From positions 1 to 64,000 of the forward strand of contig JAVWHP010000004.1 in the NCBI GenBank assembly GCA_036639955.1: a DNA stretch of 64,000 bases. The letters run 5' to 3'. Below, in pieces: positions 33,738 through 42,120 of the stretch. Source of the DNA: JAVWHP01 sp036639955. GTDB taxonomy: Bacteria; Bacillota_I; Bacilli_A; Erysipelotrichales; Erysipelotrichaceae. How positions within the stretch are numbered: the first letter of the stretch is position 1; each line of letters begins with the position of its first letter. Made by a program: the position numbers and the translations under genes. Under the pieces are notes generated by a model. The model saw nothing but the letters and a program-made list of their open reading frames with translations. It was not told the origin of the DNA and made no database searches.

Positions 33738-33996
33738 AGTATAATCCTCCTAATACTTAAATTTTATCTCTTTTATAAAAAAAAACAAGTTATTTCTTTA
33801 AAATTCTCACTTTTTCTTAGTTTTTCTTAAAATTTATTGAATATTCTTCTTAAATTTTGATTATTTTATAATTTTTTTAAAATCTATATTAGTTTAATGG
33901 TAGCTTTAGTTATTTATATTTTTAAAATTTATTCAAATTGCGTGCATAGTGGTTCTAAATAGATTACAATATAAATATATTAAAGGAGGTAATGAC

Positions 33997-34323
33997 ATGT
34001 CATTATACAAATGTAAAGTATGTGGAATGAATATTGAAGCTGACTCTACTCCAGCTGTTTGTTTAAAGTGTGGTGCTAAAGAGTTTTCTTTATTAGATGA
34101 GGAGGCAGCTACTAAGGTTTATCGTAGTGATGCTTCTAATGATTTACATATGTCTCTTATTCAATTATGTATGGATATAGATACTATATGTGAAGCTGGT
34201 ATTATGGATAACTTAGATCCAACTTGTGTTAGTGTTTTTAATAAGGCTAAAGATTATGCTTGGTCTATCAAGGAAATGTCTAAGGCTGAATTAGCTAGTC
34301 ATATTTCAAAAGGTAAATATTAG
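33997..34323 (+). CDS. Rubredoxin-like iron protein linked to rubrerythrin
   Basis: The 108-residue protein opens YKCKVCGMNIEADSTPAVCLKCGAKEF in two CxxC knuckles (residues 5-8 and 22-25) typical of a rubredoxin-like Fe(SCys)4 site, followed by a helical segment of about 70 residues with several acidic positions. It probably passes electrons to the rubrerythrin encoded 13 nt downstream. The longest frame starts upstream at a non-ATG codon, but AGGAGG at 33984-33989 fits the ATG at 33997. Codons are T-ending, as in the partner. Confidence 0.75.
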   Translation: MSLYKCKVCGMNIEADSTPAVCLKCGAKEFSLLDEEAATKVYRSDASNDLHMSLIQLCMDIDTICEAGIMDNLDPTCVSVFNKAKDYAWSIKEMSKAELASHISKGKY

Positions 34324-34336
34324 AGAGGAGATTCTT

Positions 34337-34873
34337 ATGAAATTAGAGGGATCAAAGACGGAACAAAATTTATTAGCTGCTTATGCAGGTGAATCACAGG
34401 CTACAAACAAGTATACTTATTATGCTTCTAAGGCTAAGAAAGATGGTTATGTTCAGGTTGGTAATGTGTTTGAAAAGACTGCTGCTAATGAACGTGAACA
34501 TGCTAAATTATGGTTTAAGTTATTACATGGTGGTATGCCTTCTACTGAAGAGAATTTAAAGGATGCTGCTTGTGGTGAAAACTTTGAGTGGACTTCTATG
34601 TATAAGGAGTTTGCTGCTGTTGCTCGTGAAGAAGGTTTTGATTCTATTGCTGCTACTTTTGATGGAGTTGCTGCTATTGAAAAGACTCATGAAGAAAGAT
34701 ATGTTGCTTTATTAAACAATATCCAAAATAACCTAGTGTTTGAAAAAGGTGAAGTTGTAGTTTGGGAATGTTTAAATTGTGGTCATCTTCATGTTGGTGT
34801 TAATGCTCCTGAAATATGTCCAGTATGTGATCATGCTAAAGCATATTTTGAAGTAAGAGAAACTAACTATTAA
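34337..34873 (+). CDS. rbr: Rubrerythrin
   Basis: The 178-residue protein is a peroxide-reducing diiron enzyme. The N-terminal ferritin-like domain has the iron ligands in AYAGESQATNKY, ANEREHAKLWF, VAREEGFDSIAATF and AIEKTHEERY. The C-terminal rubredoxin domain has two CxxC motifs, WECLNCGHLH and ICPVCDHAKAYF. It reduces hydrogen peroxide to water in anaerobes. GAGAGGAG precedes the ATG. The gene is paired with the rubredoxin-like gene, indicating an anaerobic oxidative-stress unit. A strong terminator follows. Confidence 0.96.
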   Translation: MKLEGSKTEQNLLAAYAGESQATNKYTYYASKAKKDGYVQVGNVFEKTAANEREHAKLWFKLLHGGMPSTEENLKDAACGENFEWTSMYKEFAAVAREEGFDSIAATFDGVAAIEKTHEERYVALLNNIQNNLVFEKGEVVVWECLNCGHLHVGVNAPEICPVCDHAKAYFEVRETNY

Positions 34874-34898
34874 AGGTTAAGATCCATATTAAATTATT

Positions 34899-34929
34899 GA
34901 GTGCTAAGCTAATGCTTAGCACTCTTTTT
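34899..34929 (+). terminator. Terminator after rubrerythrin
   Basis: Perfect 11-bp arms gagtgctaagc and gcttagcactc with a taat loop are followed by T5. Confidence 0.92.
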
Positions 34930-35021
34930 ATGTTACATGCTAGTCTTGTTTTTTTGTAATATTTATTACAAATAGTAATTTACTTAGTGATAGTCCTATG
35001 ATAAAATTATTTTATTGAGGT

Positions 35022-35092
35022 AAGTCAACTTTAATAGTATCATAATTATTTATTGTTATAACAAATCTATAAGCAAAGTTGGCTTTTAAGCC
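35022..35092 (+). promoter_or_regulatory. Possible alternative RNA structures in the ABC-transporter leader
   Basis: Arms 35022-35032 and 35075-35085 pair over 11 bp with one G-U. The right arm also overlaps a local hairpin, ggctt with aagcc (35081-35092). The two pairings exclude one another, as in an attenuator, though no T-run follows. The rest of the 34930-35279 gap holds only the small ORF at 35147. Confidence 0.3.
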
Positions 35093-35146
35093 ATTGATTC
35101 TAGTCACCCAAATACTTATAAAAATAATATTAAAGGAAGTACATTG

Positions 35147-35221
35147 GTGTTCTTAACACTAATGGTGATCGTTGATGTCATTTTAGTACTAATTATAATA
35201 ATGTTGAGGTTTCTTTATTAA
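35147..35221 (+). CDS. Predicted 24-residue hydrophobic membrane peptide
   Basis: A GTG-initiated ORF with AAGGAAG ending 7 nt upstream encodes a peptide that is almost entirely hydrophobic (LTLMVIVDVILVLIIIML in the core), interrupted by one Asp and ending in an Arg plus three large residues. It would form a single membrane helix. It lies 58 nt before an ABC exporter gene on the same strand. It could be a toxin-like or regulatory micropeptide, a peptide exported by that transporter, or a chance ORF; AT-rich DNA makes hydrophobic frames common, so the call is tentative. Confidence 0.4.
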   Translation: MFLTLMVIVDVILVLIIIMLRFLY

Positions 35222-35279
35222 CATATTAGTTGAAAATTAATGATTAGGCGTTTTAATTTTTATTGAAAAGGAGAAAGCA

Positions 35280-37439
35280 ATGATAGAACTTAAGGGAATT
35301 AACAAAAAATTTAAACAAGAAATTTTTAGGGGCTTAAACTATAAATTTCAATTAAGTGGTCATATATATGGTATTAAGGGAGATAGTGGATCTGGTAAAA
35401 CTACTCTATTAAATATATTGTTTGGTTTAGATAATAATTATGAAGGCAATTATACTATTGATGGTTTAGATGCAAAATCATTAAACTGGAGTAAAGAAAG
35501 AGAAACTATTATCCAATTAGTTTCTCAAAATTTTAGTTTATTTGAAGAAATGAATGTAAGTGAAAACATAAGATTAGCTACAAATAACTTGATTGATGAA
35601 GCCTATTTTGAACAACTAGTTACTTCATTAAGAGTAGATGAAATATTAAAGAAGAAGGTTAGAAATTTAAGTGGAGGAGAAAAGCAAAGAGTAGCTATTG
35701 CAAGAGCCTTAATACATCAACCTAAGTATCTTCTATTAGATGAACCTACTTCTAATCTTGATGATATCAACATAGATAATTTATTAGAACAATTAACTTT
35801 TATAAAAGAGTTGGGAATAACAATTATTGTTGTAAGTCATAATGACTACTTTTTAGATGCTTGTGATACATTATTAGAAATAAAAAATTTAACATTAGAA
35901 ACTATCAGAGAAAATGATAATTCAACCGAATACATTAGTAAAACAAGAACTAAAAAAAATAAGATTACTAGTTATTCAATAACTAGTTATCGTAGAAATT
36001 TTGTTAGAAATATTATTCCTAATATTTTAAAGTTAGCTACAATGACACTTTTAATAATATTTTTTATATCACAAAACATTAAGTTCTTTGATGTTTTTTC
36101 TCCAATGAACAAGAAGGATGATAGAGTTTTAGAAGTAGTTCTAAGAGCATCTACAGCATCTACAAATGATGGAGTTACTTCAGTTAAAGTGGATCAAAAC
36201 ATGATAACATTAAAAGCAAAGGATATAGATAAAGTTAAGAAACTAAAGAATGTAGAACATTTAGAGTTGCTTAATCATAACGCAGATAATTGTGAAATCA
36301 CTGACACTAATGGATACTTAAGCGCTGAACATATTAACAAAAAAGACTTACCAATGAGTGTTAAGAGATATGCAACTTATGCGGCACTACCAGATAATTT
36401 ACCTATACAGTTCAATCAACTAATAGTTAGTAATAAAATGAGAGAAAACTATCATGGAAGTAGCGAAGGAAACATGCGAATTACAAATGGTAAATTACCA
36501 AAAGAAGATTCAAATGAAATATTAATAAGTGATGCATATGCACTATATTTAGCATCAAATATGGATATAGAAGTAGAAAAACTAATAGGTAAAACAATCG
36601 AATTAGAAACAAACAAAGTAATAGATAATCAAGAAGTAAAAGCAAATAAACAAAAATATATAATCAGTGGAATTTACCTATCAGATTATGCTAATACATG
36701 TTTAGAAAGATATATAGTATATACTTCGTATGTTAATAAACCTATAAAGGATAATGAAAAACTTAAACTATTATATGATAAAAACTATTATCAAGATGCT
36801 ATAAAGAAACAAGTTAATGGAAAACCAATTTATGCCGATGCTCCAATGTATAAGTCATTTGAAATTATGCAAAGCAACATCGGAACAGGATATACCGCAA
36901 TGGCAATTCTAGTAGATGATACAAAAAATATTGATAAAGTAGTAGAAGAACTTAAAAGTATTTTCCCATCAATAAGCCAAAACACAATGATGGTTATAAA
37001 AGGAGACATATACACATCTACTAAAGTAAAAAAAGCAGATGATCTAGTTATGCAAGCAACTATCTATGCATTAGTAGGATTTGTAATCTTTCTATTAATA
37101 AGATTTGATGACATAAAAAGAACTAAAAGAAATTTTGCAAAATTATATACACAAGGATATAGTAAAGAAAATATACTCTTAATAAACATAATTAAAGAAA
37201 CAATTAAAGCAATTACAAGCATAATAGGTATTTATACTATGATATATATTGGATGGAGAAGCATGTTATTAATCATGCCTGAATTAATAAAGTATTATGA
37301 TATAATGCACAACTTATTCACATTCAAAATATTCAGCATCTTTGCTCTTATAATGATAATTATACATCTATTATTTATAGCTACTATAACTCTAGTAACA
37401 AGTGATAAAAATTTAGTTAAAAATTTAAAAAATAAATAA
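35280..37439 (+). CDS. ABC transporter with fused ATPase and FtsX-like permease
   Basis: The 719-residue protein starts with an ABC ATPase (about 1-210): Walker A GDSGSGKTT, signature LSGGEKQRVAIARAL, Walker B YLLLDEPTSNLDD, H-loop VVSHND. A membrane helix (about 245-262), an extracytoplasmic domain of some 300 residues and three C-terminal helices (from about 582) follow, a MacB/FtsX-type layout. Fused exporters of this kind occur in bacteriocin-related clusters (lactococcin 972 group) and in antimicrobial-peptide resistance. The substrate is unknown; the small peptide ORF just upstream is the obvious candidate. Codon style shifts from T- to A-ending through the gene. Confidence 0.82.
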   Translation: MIELKGINKKFKQEIFRGLNYKFQLSGHIYGIKGDSGSGKTTLLNILFGLDNNYEGNYTIDGLDAKSLNWSKERETIIQLVSQNFSLFEEMNVSENIRLATNNLIDEAYFEQLVTSLRVDEILKKKVRNLSGGEKQRVAIARALIHQPKYLLLDEPTSNLDDINIDNLLEQLTFIKELGITIIVVSHNDYFLDACDTLLEIKNLTLETIRENDNSTEYISKTRTKKNKITSYSITSYRRNFVRNIIPNILKLATMTLLIIFFISQNIKFFDVFSPMNKKDDRVLEVVLRASTASTNDGVTSVKVDQNMITLKAKDIDKVKKLKNVEHLELLNHNADNCEITDTNGYLSAEHINKKDLPMSVKRYATYAALPDNLPIQFNQLIVSNKMRENYHGSSEGNMRITNGKLPKEDSNEILISDAYALYLASNMDIEVEKLIGKTIELETNKVIDNQEVKANKQKYIISGIYLSDYANTCLERYIVYTSYVNKPIKDNEKLKLLYDKNYYQDAIKKQVNGKPIYADAPMYKSFEIMQSNIGTGYTAMAILVDDTKNIDKVVEELKSIFPSISQNTMMVIKGDIYTSTKVKKADDLVMQATIYALVGFVIFLLIRFDDIKRTKRNFAKLYTQGYSKENILLINIIKETIKAITSIIGIYTMIYIGWRSMLLIMPELIKYYDIMHNLFTFKIFSIFALIMIIIHLLFIATITLVTSDKNLVKNLKNK
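35967..35987 (+). repeat. Intragenic 21-nt near-palindrome
   Basis: Arms 35967-35976 and 35978-35987 (actagttatt and aataactagt) are separated by a single base, in the linker after the ATPase domain. Confidence 0.75.
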
Positions 37440-37461
37440 GTACTATAATCAAATACTATAT

Positions 37462-37508
37462 AAAAATGTCTCTAACCCTTTAAATAAGGTGTACGAGACA
37501 TTTTTATT
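37462..37508 (+). terminator. Terminator after the ABC exporter
   Basis: Arms aaaaatgtctc (37462-37472) and gagacattttt (37495-37505) enclose a 22-nt region with weak internal pairing and the right arm ends in T5. Confidence 0.75.
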
Positions 37509-37712
37509 ATATAATATTAAATTAAGTTCTTAATAAAATATTAACAACTATACCATAATAAGTACTGTTAAGACTAAACTTAATACTGATTTAATGCAAT
37601 CCATGTTAAGGTTGTATAAGGATTGTAGGTATATCATTGTAATTTATTTTTAAATGTGTAAAATAGATAAGTGTTAAGATTATATTAAAATAAATTAACA
37701 AGAGGGAAAAAT

Positions 37713-39107
37713 ATGTTTATTATAAATAAAATTAAAGGATTATTTTTATGGAGAAATCATTCACCAGCTCAAAATATAGTAATGACATTTGCAATGTTAA
37801 TATTTGGTGGTGCAGTTTTACTTACTTTACCTATATGCAATAAAAGTGGTTTATCTTTAAACTTCTTAGATGCATTATTTACAGCTACAAGTGCTTCTTG
37901 TGTAACCGGCTTAGTAACAGTAATAACATTTGAACAATTTAATGTGTTAGGACAAATAGTTATTATATTATTAATTCAGTTTGGTGGTCTTGGAGTAATG
38001 ACAATTATGGCAACGTTTATCTTAATGCTAAAAAATCGTTTATCAATGAATGAAAAAATAGCAATGAGAGATATGTTAAATCATGATTATCTATCAGATA
38101 TGAAAGGCTTTATATTAGATATTCTTAAATATACTTTTATATTTGAAAGTATTGGAGCATTATTACTAATGATAGTATTTATTCCAGAATTTGGAATAAT
38201 AAGTGGTATTTGGAAAGGTATATTCTTATCTATATCAGCATTCTGTAATGCAGGTTTTGATATACTAGGAGCTAATTCATTAATCCCTTATCAAACTAAT
38301 TCAATCGTAAACTTTACTATTATGTCTTTAATAGTTTTAGGTGGTCTAGGTTTTGCAGTTTGGTTTGATCTACGTGATAAAATAGTAGAAAGCATTAAAA
38401 AGAAAGTTAAGTTACGTAAATTTATACGCACTCTAGCATTTCATTCAAAGATAGTTATAGTAATGACATTAATACTAATCTTTGTACCAGCTATTATTAT
38501 GTTTTTATTAGAAATGAATAACCCAGCTACATTTGGTAATCTATCATTCTTTGATAAAATACAGTGTGCATTATTTCAATCAGTTACTTTAAGAACTTGT
38601 GGATTTGCTTCAGTTGATTATGCAGGTTTAACATTAGGTACTAAGTTTATTATGATTATATGTATGTTTATAGGTGGATCTCCAGGAGGAACTGCTGGAG
38701 GTATTAAAACTACTACATTAGCAGTAATTATTATATTTATGGTATCTACATTCTTTGGTAAACATGATGGAGCAATCTTTAAAAGGTCTATTAATAAAGA
38801 TATTGTTTTAAGAGCTGTAACAATCTTCATGATTAATATAATAGCTCTTAGTATAGGAATCTTTATTCTATGTCTAAGCGAAGGCGCAACCTTAGTAGAA
38901 ATTATGTTTGAATGCGCAAGCGCCTTAGCAACAGTTGGTTTAACATTAGGTATTACAACAGGACTAAGTACTATAGGAAAGATTACTATTATTTCATTAA
39001 TGTATATTGGAAGAATAGGCGCATTAACATTGCTTATATCAGTAATTAAAAAGGGATCTAGTAATAGAGGTATTACATATCCAAATGCAACGATCATCGT
39101 TGGATAG
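37713..39107 (+). CDS. ktrB: Potassium uptake membrane subunit KtrB
   Basis: The 464-residue protein is a Trk/Ktr/HKT-type K+ translocator with four membrane-pore-membrane repeats. Filter regions contain ATSASCVTGL, SAFCNAGFDI, TLRTCGFASVD and ALATVGLTLGI, each with the conserved filter glycine. The third repeat includes the GGSPGGTAGGIKTTT gate loop typical of KtrB. It acts with KtrA, whose gene follows 12 nt later. Na+-coupled K+ uptake is known for the family. GAGGG precedes the ATG. Confidence 0.95.
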   Translation: MFIINKIKGLFLWRNHSPAQNIVMTFAMLIFGGAVLLTLPICNKSGLSLNFLDALFTATSASCVTGLVTVITFEQFNVLGQIVIILLIQFGGLGVMTIMATFILMLKNRLSMNEKIAMRDMLNHDYLSDMKGFILDILKYTFIFESIGALLLMIVFIPEFGIISGIWKGIFLSISAFCNAGFDILGANSLIPYQTNSIVNFTIMSLIVLGGLGFAVWFDLRDKIVESIKKKVKLRKFIRTLAFHSKIVIVMTLILIFVPAIIMFLLEMNNPATFGNLSFFDKIQCALFQSVTLRTCGFASVDYAGLTLGTKFIMIICMFIGGSPGGTAGGIKTTTLAVIIIFMVSTFFGKHDGAIFKRSINKDIVLRAVTIFMINIIALSIGIFILCLSEGATLVEIMFECASALATVGLTLGITTGLSTIGKITIISLMYIGRIGALTLLISVIKKGSSNRGITYPNATIIVG

Positions 39108-39119
39108 AGAGGGAAAATT

Positions 39120-39797
39120 ATGAAATCTATTAAATCATCAACAGATAAACAATATGTTATATTAGGATTAGGAATATTTGGCTCTACAGTAGCTAAAACA
39201 TTAAGCGAATTTAATTGTGAAGTATTAGCAATTGATAGTGATATTACATGTGTAGAACGTTTAGCGGATACAGTTACACAAAGTGTACAATGCGATATAA
39301 CAGATAAAGAACAATTAGCAGCAGCAGGAGTTGCTGATTGTGATGTAGCTATCGTAGCCATTGGATCACACCTAGAAGAAAGTATATTAGCTATTATAAA
39401 TTTAAAAGAACTAGGAGTACCATACATAGTAGCTAAAGCTAAAAATAAACGCTATATGCAAATTATGAGTAAAGTAGGAGCTGATAAAGTAGTACGTCCA
39501 GAAAAAGAAATGGGAGTACAAGTAGCTAAATCATTATTAGCTAGTAATATTATTGATTTAATTAATTTAGATGATGAATATAATATAGTAGAACTTAATG
39601 CTCCTGAATCTTGGGTAAATAAATCACTACGTGATTTAGATGCACGTAATAAATTTGGAATAAATGTACTAGGTATAAGAAAAGTATTAGATAAGAAATT
39701 ATCTATATCACCTGATGGAGATTACATAATTCAAGCAGATGATCATCTTCTAGTTATAACTGATAATAAATCATTTGAAAAATTAGACTTTAAATAA
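39120..39797 (+). CDS. ktrA: KtrA regulatory subunit (RCK domains)
   Basis: The 225-residue cytoplasmic protein has an RCK-N Rossmann fold starting VILGLGIFGSTVAKTLSEF and an RCK-C domain from about residue 140 (NIVELNAPESWVNKSLRDL). The ring of KtrA binds ATP/ADP to gate KtrB, and c-di-AMP binds RCK-C in relatives. It shares a transcript with ktrB. Its stop codon is inside the terminator stem. Confidence 0.95.
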   Translation: MKSIKSSTDKQYVILGLGIFGSTVAKTLSEFNCEVLAIDSDITCVERLADTVTQSVQCDITDKEQLAAAGVADCDVAIVAIGSHLEESILAIINLKELGVPYIVAKAKNKRYMQIMSKVGADKVVRPEKEMGVQVAKSLLASNIIDLINLDDEYNIVELNAPESWVNKSLRDLDARNKFGINVLGIRKVLDKKLSISPDGDYIIQADDHLLVITDNKSFEKLDFK

Positions 39798-39820
39798 GCT
39801 CGCAATAGCGAGCTTTTTAT
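39796..39820 (+). terminator. Terminator after ktrA
   Basis: Perfect 8-bp arms aagctcgc and gcgagctt with an aata loop are followed by tttt. The left arm overlaps the ktrA stop codon. Confidence 0.9.
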
Positions 39821-39885
39821 TAGTTGTAAATAAAATATATGTATGGTAGAATACACACTCAAGGGTAACCCTATAGGAGAATATT

Positions 39886-40887
39886 ATGCAAAAAGCTAAA
39901 GGTAAGAAAACTATAATTGTTGATGAATCAACAATTATAGTTAATAATATACAAGATAATTTAAAATTTGATTATCGTAATGATTTAATATCTTATAATA
40001 ATTTAGAATTGGATACTAATGAATTATTAAACTATGATAATTACTTAACATTATCTTCTAAAGATGATTACAATAGTAGTTATACTTTAAGACTTATGTA
40101 TGTCTTTAAAAAGCTATATAGCTTTTTAAAGACATCTAATATTTATATTCAAGGTGGTACTTCTAATAGTAATGATTATAAGTGCCAATTAAGGTTGGAG
40201 AATGGTGATGATAAGCCAATATTTTATCGTGGTGCTTTAATGAGTACTGCGCTATATCCAATAAAATGTTATGCTGCTTATATGAGTGGTAATATAAGTA
40301 TTAGTAATGATGAAGTTATAGATACTTTAGTAAGTTTAGAAGGTGATGCATCATCCTTAATTAATGAGATTAATGAGTATTTAAATGCTATATATACTAT
40401 TGGTAATTATTTACCGGTTCCTATGTTATTTGATAGTGAACGTAGTGGTTTTACATCTAATAAAGCTTCAATAGATCTTACTCTTAGCCAAATTTATAAC
40501 TGGTATAAAAGAAATGAAACTAATGAAGAAGACCCTAATCCAGATAAAGAACTATATGACTTATTTAAAGAAGGTCATTCTAATAAAACAACATCAACTA
40601 TTAGAATGACCGTAAAGAATACTAAACAATGGTTAAGCAACTTTAATACATGGAACGACTTTATAGAATCTAACTACTTACAAGATTTCGTAATTTTAAT
40701 TAGTGAATCTAATTATGGAGAACCTATCATGTTCTTTAATAACCGTACTTTCACTGAATATGAATTTTATAACCCCACTATATTAGATAATAGTATTATT
40801 GAATCTAACTTTAAACAATACTTTACTATTGCGAAAGCACTAATTATTAAAAGAAATGAGCGATTATCTTCAATAAATAATATTTAA
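39886..40887 (+). CDS. Hypothetical 333-residue protein carrying two large palindromes
   Basis: I do not recognise a domain with confidence. The protein is soluble, rich in Asn, Tyr and Asp, with no signal peptide or membrane helix. The central segment AIYTIGNYLPVPMLFDSERSG is reminiscent of some uncharacterised phage-like or abortive-infection-type hypotheticals, but that is only an impression. AGGAGA precedes the ATG. The gene has its own leader (39821-39885), with a TGGTAGAAT extended -10 at 39844-39852. Its DNA contains a 16-bp hairpin at codons 9-19 and a perfect 36-bp palindrome at 40100-40135. Confidence 0.7.
   Translation: MQKAKGKKTIIVDESTIIVNNIQDNLKFDYRNDLISYNNLELDTNELLNYDNYLTLSSKDDYNSSYTLRLMYVFKKLYSFLKTSNIYIQGGTSNSNDYKCQLRLENGDDKPIFYRGALMSTALYPIKCYAAYMSGNISISNDEVIDTLVSLEGDASSLINEINEYLNAIYTIGNYLPVPMLFDSERSGFTSNKASIDLTLSQIYNWYKRNETNEEDPNPDKELYDLFKEGHSNKTTSTIRMTVKNTKQWLSNFNTWNDFIESNYLQDFVILISESNYGEPIMFFNNRTFTEYEFYNPTILDNSIIESNFKQYFTIAKALIIKRNERLSSINNI
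39909..39942 (+). repeat. Intragenic 16-bp hairpin with 2-nt loop
   Basis: Arms 39909-39924 and 39927-39942 are perfect around ga, starting 24 nt after the start codon. It could hamper early translation. Confidence 0.92.
40100..40135 (+). repeat. Perfect 36-bp palindrome inside a gene
   Basis: The bases 40100-40117 are exactly complementary to 40118-40135 with no spacer (centre tata). It encodes residues near YVFKKLYSFLKTS. Palindromes this long are usually unstable in bacteria with SbcCD nuclease. Confidence 0.93.
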
Positions 40888-40930
40888 GTATTTAATCTTC
40901 TTTTTCCTCATATAATATATGGGGTGTAAT

Positions 40931-41212
40931 ATGGTAGATATAAGAATGTTAGAGTTTGATAATATTAGTTATGTTGGTATCTTAGTTAAAATTGCTCATA
41001 ATCCTATTTATATTATTACTAATACTCGTTTAATCCTTACTACTAGTTATTTTAATGAATCTAGTTTTAATAATATAAACGTTATTATAGTTGATAAGGC
41101 TAATTCTTATAATAGTTTATATAGTAGTATAGTAATTGCTAGTAATGATTCTAATTTAATAGGAATGAAAGCTTATGATGCACTCAAAATTATTAATCAA
41201 GAAAAGATATAA
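40931..41212 (+). CDS. yunC: YunC-type DUF1805 protein
   Basis: The 93-residue product follows the DUF1805 pattern: GILVKIAHNPIYIITNT, then a Tyr-Phe-Asn turn, VIIVDKANSYNSLYSS, and the end motif LIGMKAYDALKIIN. In Bacillus subtilis yunC lies beside yunB, as here, which supports the call. Function unknown. The longest frame begins 12 nt upstream, but GGGGTG suits the ATG at 40931. It overlaps the next gene by 38 nt. Confidence 0.72.
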   Translation: MVDIRMLEFDNISYVGILVKIAHNPIYIITNTRLILTTSYFNESSFNNINVIIVDKANSYNSLYSSIVIASNDSNLIGMKAYDALKIINQEKI

Positions 41213-41849
41213 GGTAGGTATAAGCTTAATAATTGGGGTATTATTAGTGTATGCATTGTTATTTATGATGAATAGATTTATTGAACCCCAATTATTAAGC
41301 TTAGCTAAAAAGGAAGTAAATAATGGAGTAAATTATATAGTGGATGAAGTATTATCAACTATTGAGTATTCTAGTGAACAACTAATTTTAAATAGATATG
41401 ATAGTAGTGGAAATATTATAGGGATTCAATATAATTCTAATGAATTAAATTCAATCCAGAATAAAGCTAATAAGTTAATTAATGAATCTTTATTGAATGC
41501 TCAAAAGGGAAGTTATGATCAATTATTAGGAAGAATAATATATGAGAATGGTATAGTGTATAAGATGAAATTAGGTTATTTAACACAAGCAACATTACTA
41601 TCTAATATAGGTCCTTCAATAAATATTAAAATGCGTACTAATACGCTAGCTTCCACTAATATAGATATTCAATCTAAAGAATATGGTTTAAATAATACTT
41701 TACTAACCATATCATTAAGAGTTAAAGTTAAAGCACAAGTAATAGTTGCTAATCTTACTATTACTGAGATAGAAATAATTAATGATATACCATTAGTAAT
41801 ACAAGTAATTCAAGGTGAAGTACCTAACTATGTTCCTATGCTAAAATAG
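41175..41849 (+). CDS. yunB: Sporulation protein YunB
   Basis: The 224-residue protein has an N-terminal basic stretch and one membrane helix (about 14-33), then an extracytoplasmic domain with the YunB pattern: repeated amphipathic segments around VNNGVNYIVDEVLS and VNINMRTNT-like strands, and a C-terminal ITEIEIINDIPLVIQVIQG. YunB is a mother-cell-expressed protein affecting spore morphology in Bacillus. The start lies inside yunC without a strong ribosome binding site, which indicates coupling. A 19-bp inverted repeat (41221-41303) covers the membrane segment. Its stop codon is inside a terminator. Confidence 0.78.
   Translation: MMHSKLLIKKRYKVGISLIIGVLLVYALLFMMNRFIEPQLLSLAKKEVNNGVNYIVDEVLSTIEYSSEQLILNRYDSSGNIIGIQYNSNELNSIQNKANKLINESLLNAQKGSYDQLLGRIIYENGIVYKMKLGYLTQATLLSNIGPSINIKMRTNTLASTNIDIQSKEYGLNNTLLTISLRVKVKAQVIVANLTITEIEIINDIPLVIQVIQGEVPNYVPMLK
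41221..41303 (+). repeat. Intragenic 19-bp inverted repeat in yunB
   Basis: Arms 41221-41239 and 41285-41303 are perfect around a 45-nt spacer and flank the membrane-helix codons. Confidence 0.9.
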
Positions 41850-41864
41850 CATAGGAACATTTTA
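41829..41864 (+). terminator. Terminator after yunB
   Basis: A 14-bp stem (41830-41843, 41847-41860) with an aaa loop is followed by T4 from its last base. It includes the yunB stop codon. Confidence 0.88.
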
Positions 41865-41867
41865 TAT

Positions 41868-41901
41868 AATAAAAGGTACGTTTAGTTAGCTAAACGTACC
41901 T
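41868..41901 (-). terminator. Terminator of the nfu-DUF212 transcript
   Basis: Perfect 11-bp arms (41874-41884, 41891-41901), read on the minus strand, run into T4. The stem overlaps the end of the Nfu gene. Confidence 0.8.
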
Positions 41902-42109
41902 CTAATACTCCCTCTACTTCTTCTAATAATATTGCTTCTACTCCGAGCTTTAATGTATCATCTAAAGCATAGCACTCACTACAAGCACCCATCATATTTA
42001 CATAAACAATACCATCTTCAAATTTAACAAAGGCTACATCGCCTCCATCTCTTTGCATGTAGGGACGAATCTTTTCTATTACACTTATAATTTCTTCTTC
42101 TTTTGTCAT
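41882..42109 (-). CDS. Nfu-type iron-sulfur scaffold (NifU C-terminal domain)
   Basis: The 75-residue protein is a stand-alone NifU C-terminal domain: IEKIRPYMQRDGGDVAFVKF, then the cluster-binding MGACSECYALD with its CxxC, and a hydrophobic end. It carries and transfers Fe-S clusters assembled by the Suf system, whose genes are 18 kb downstream. AGGTAAATT precedes the ATG. It is 11 nt after the DUF212 gene on the same strand. Confidence 0.92.
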   Translation of the reverse strand: MTKEEEIISVIEKIRPYMQRDGGDVAFVKFEDGIVYVNMMGACSECYALDDTLKLGVEAILLEEVEGVLEVRLAN

Positions 42110-42120
42110 AATTTACCTCT

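Noticed and set aside
33738..33996. A gene or RNA element in the T-rich gap upstream of glnN
   Set aside because: I see only homopolymer-rich DNA that must include the two divergent promoters; no convincing boxes, ORF or hairpin was found.
37597..37625. A riboswitch upstream of ktrB (c-di-AMP type)
   Set aside because: Only a 6-bp stem is present and none of the conserved ydaO/yuaA segments are recognisable.
38618..39427. A 269-residue minus-strand ORF over ktrB-ktrA
   Set aside because: It is antisense to two clear Ktr genes and has no start signals.
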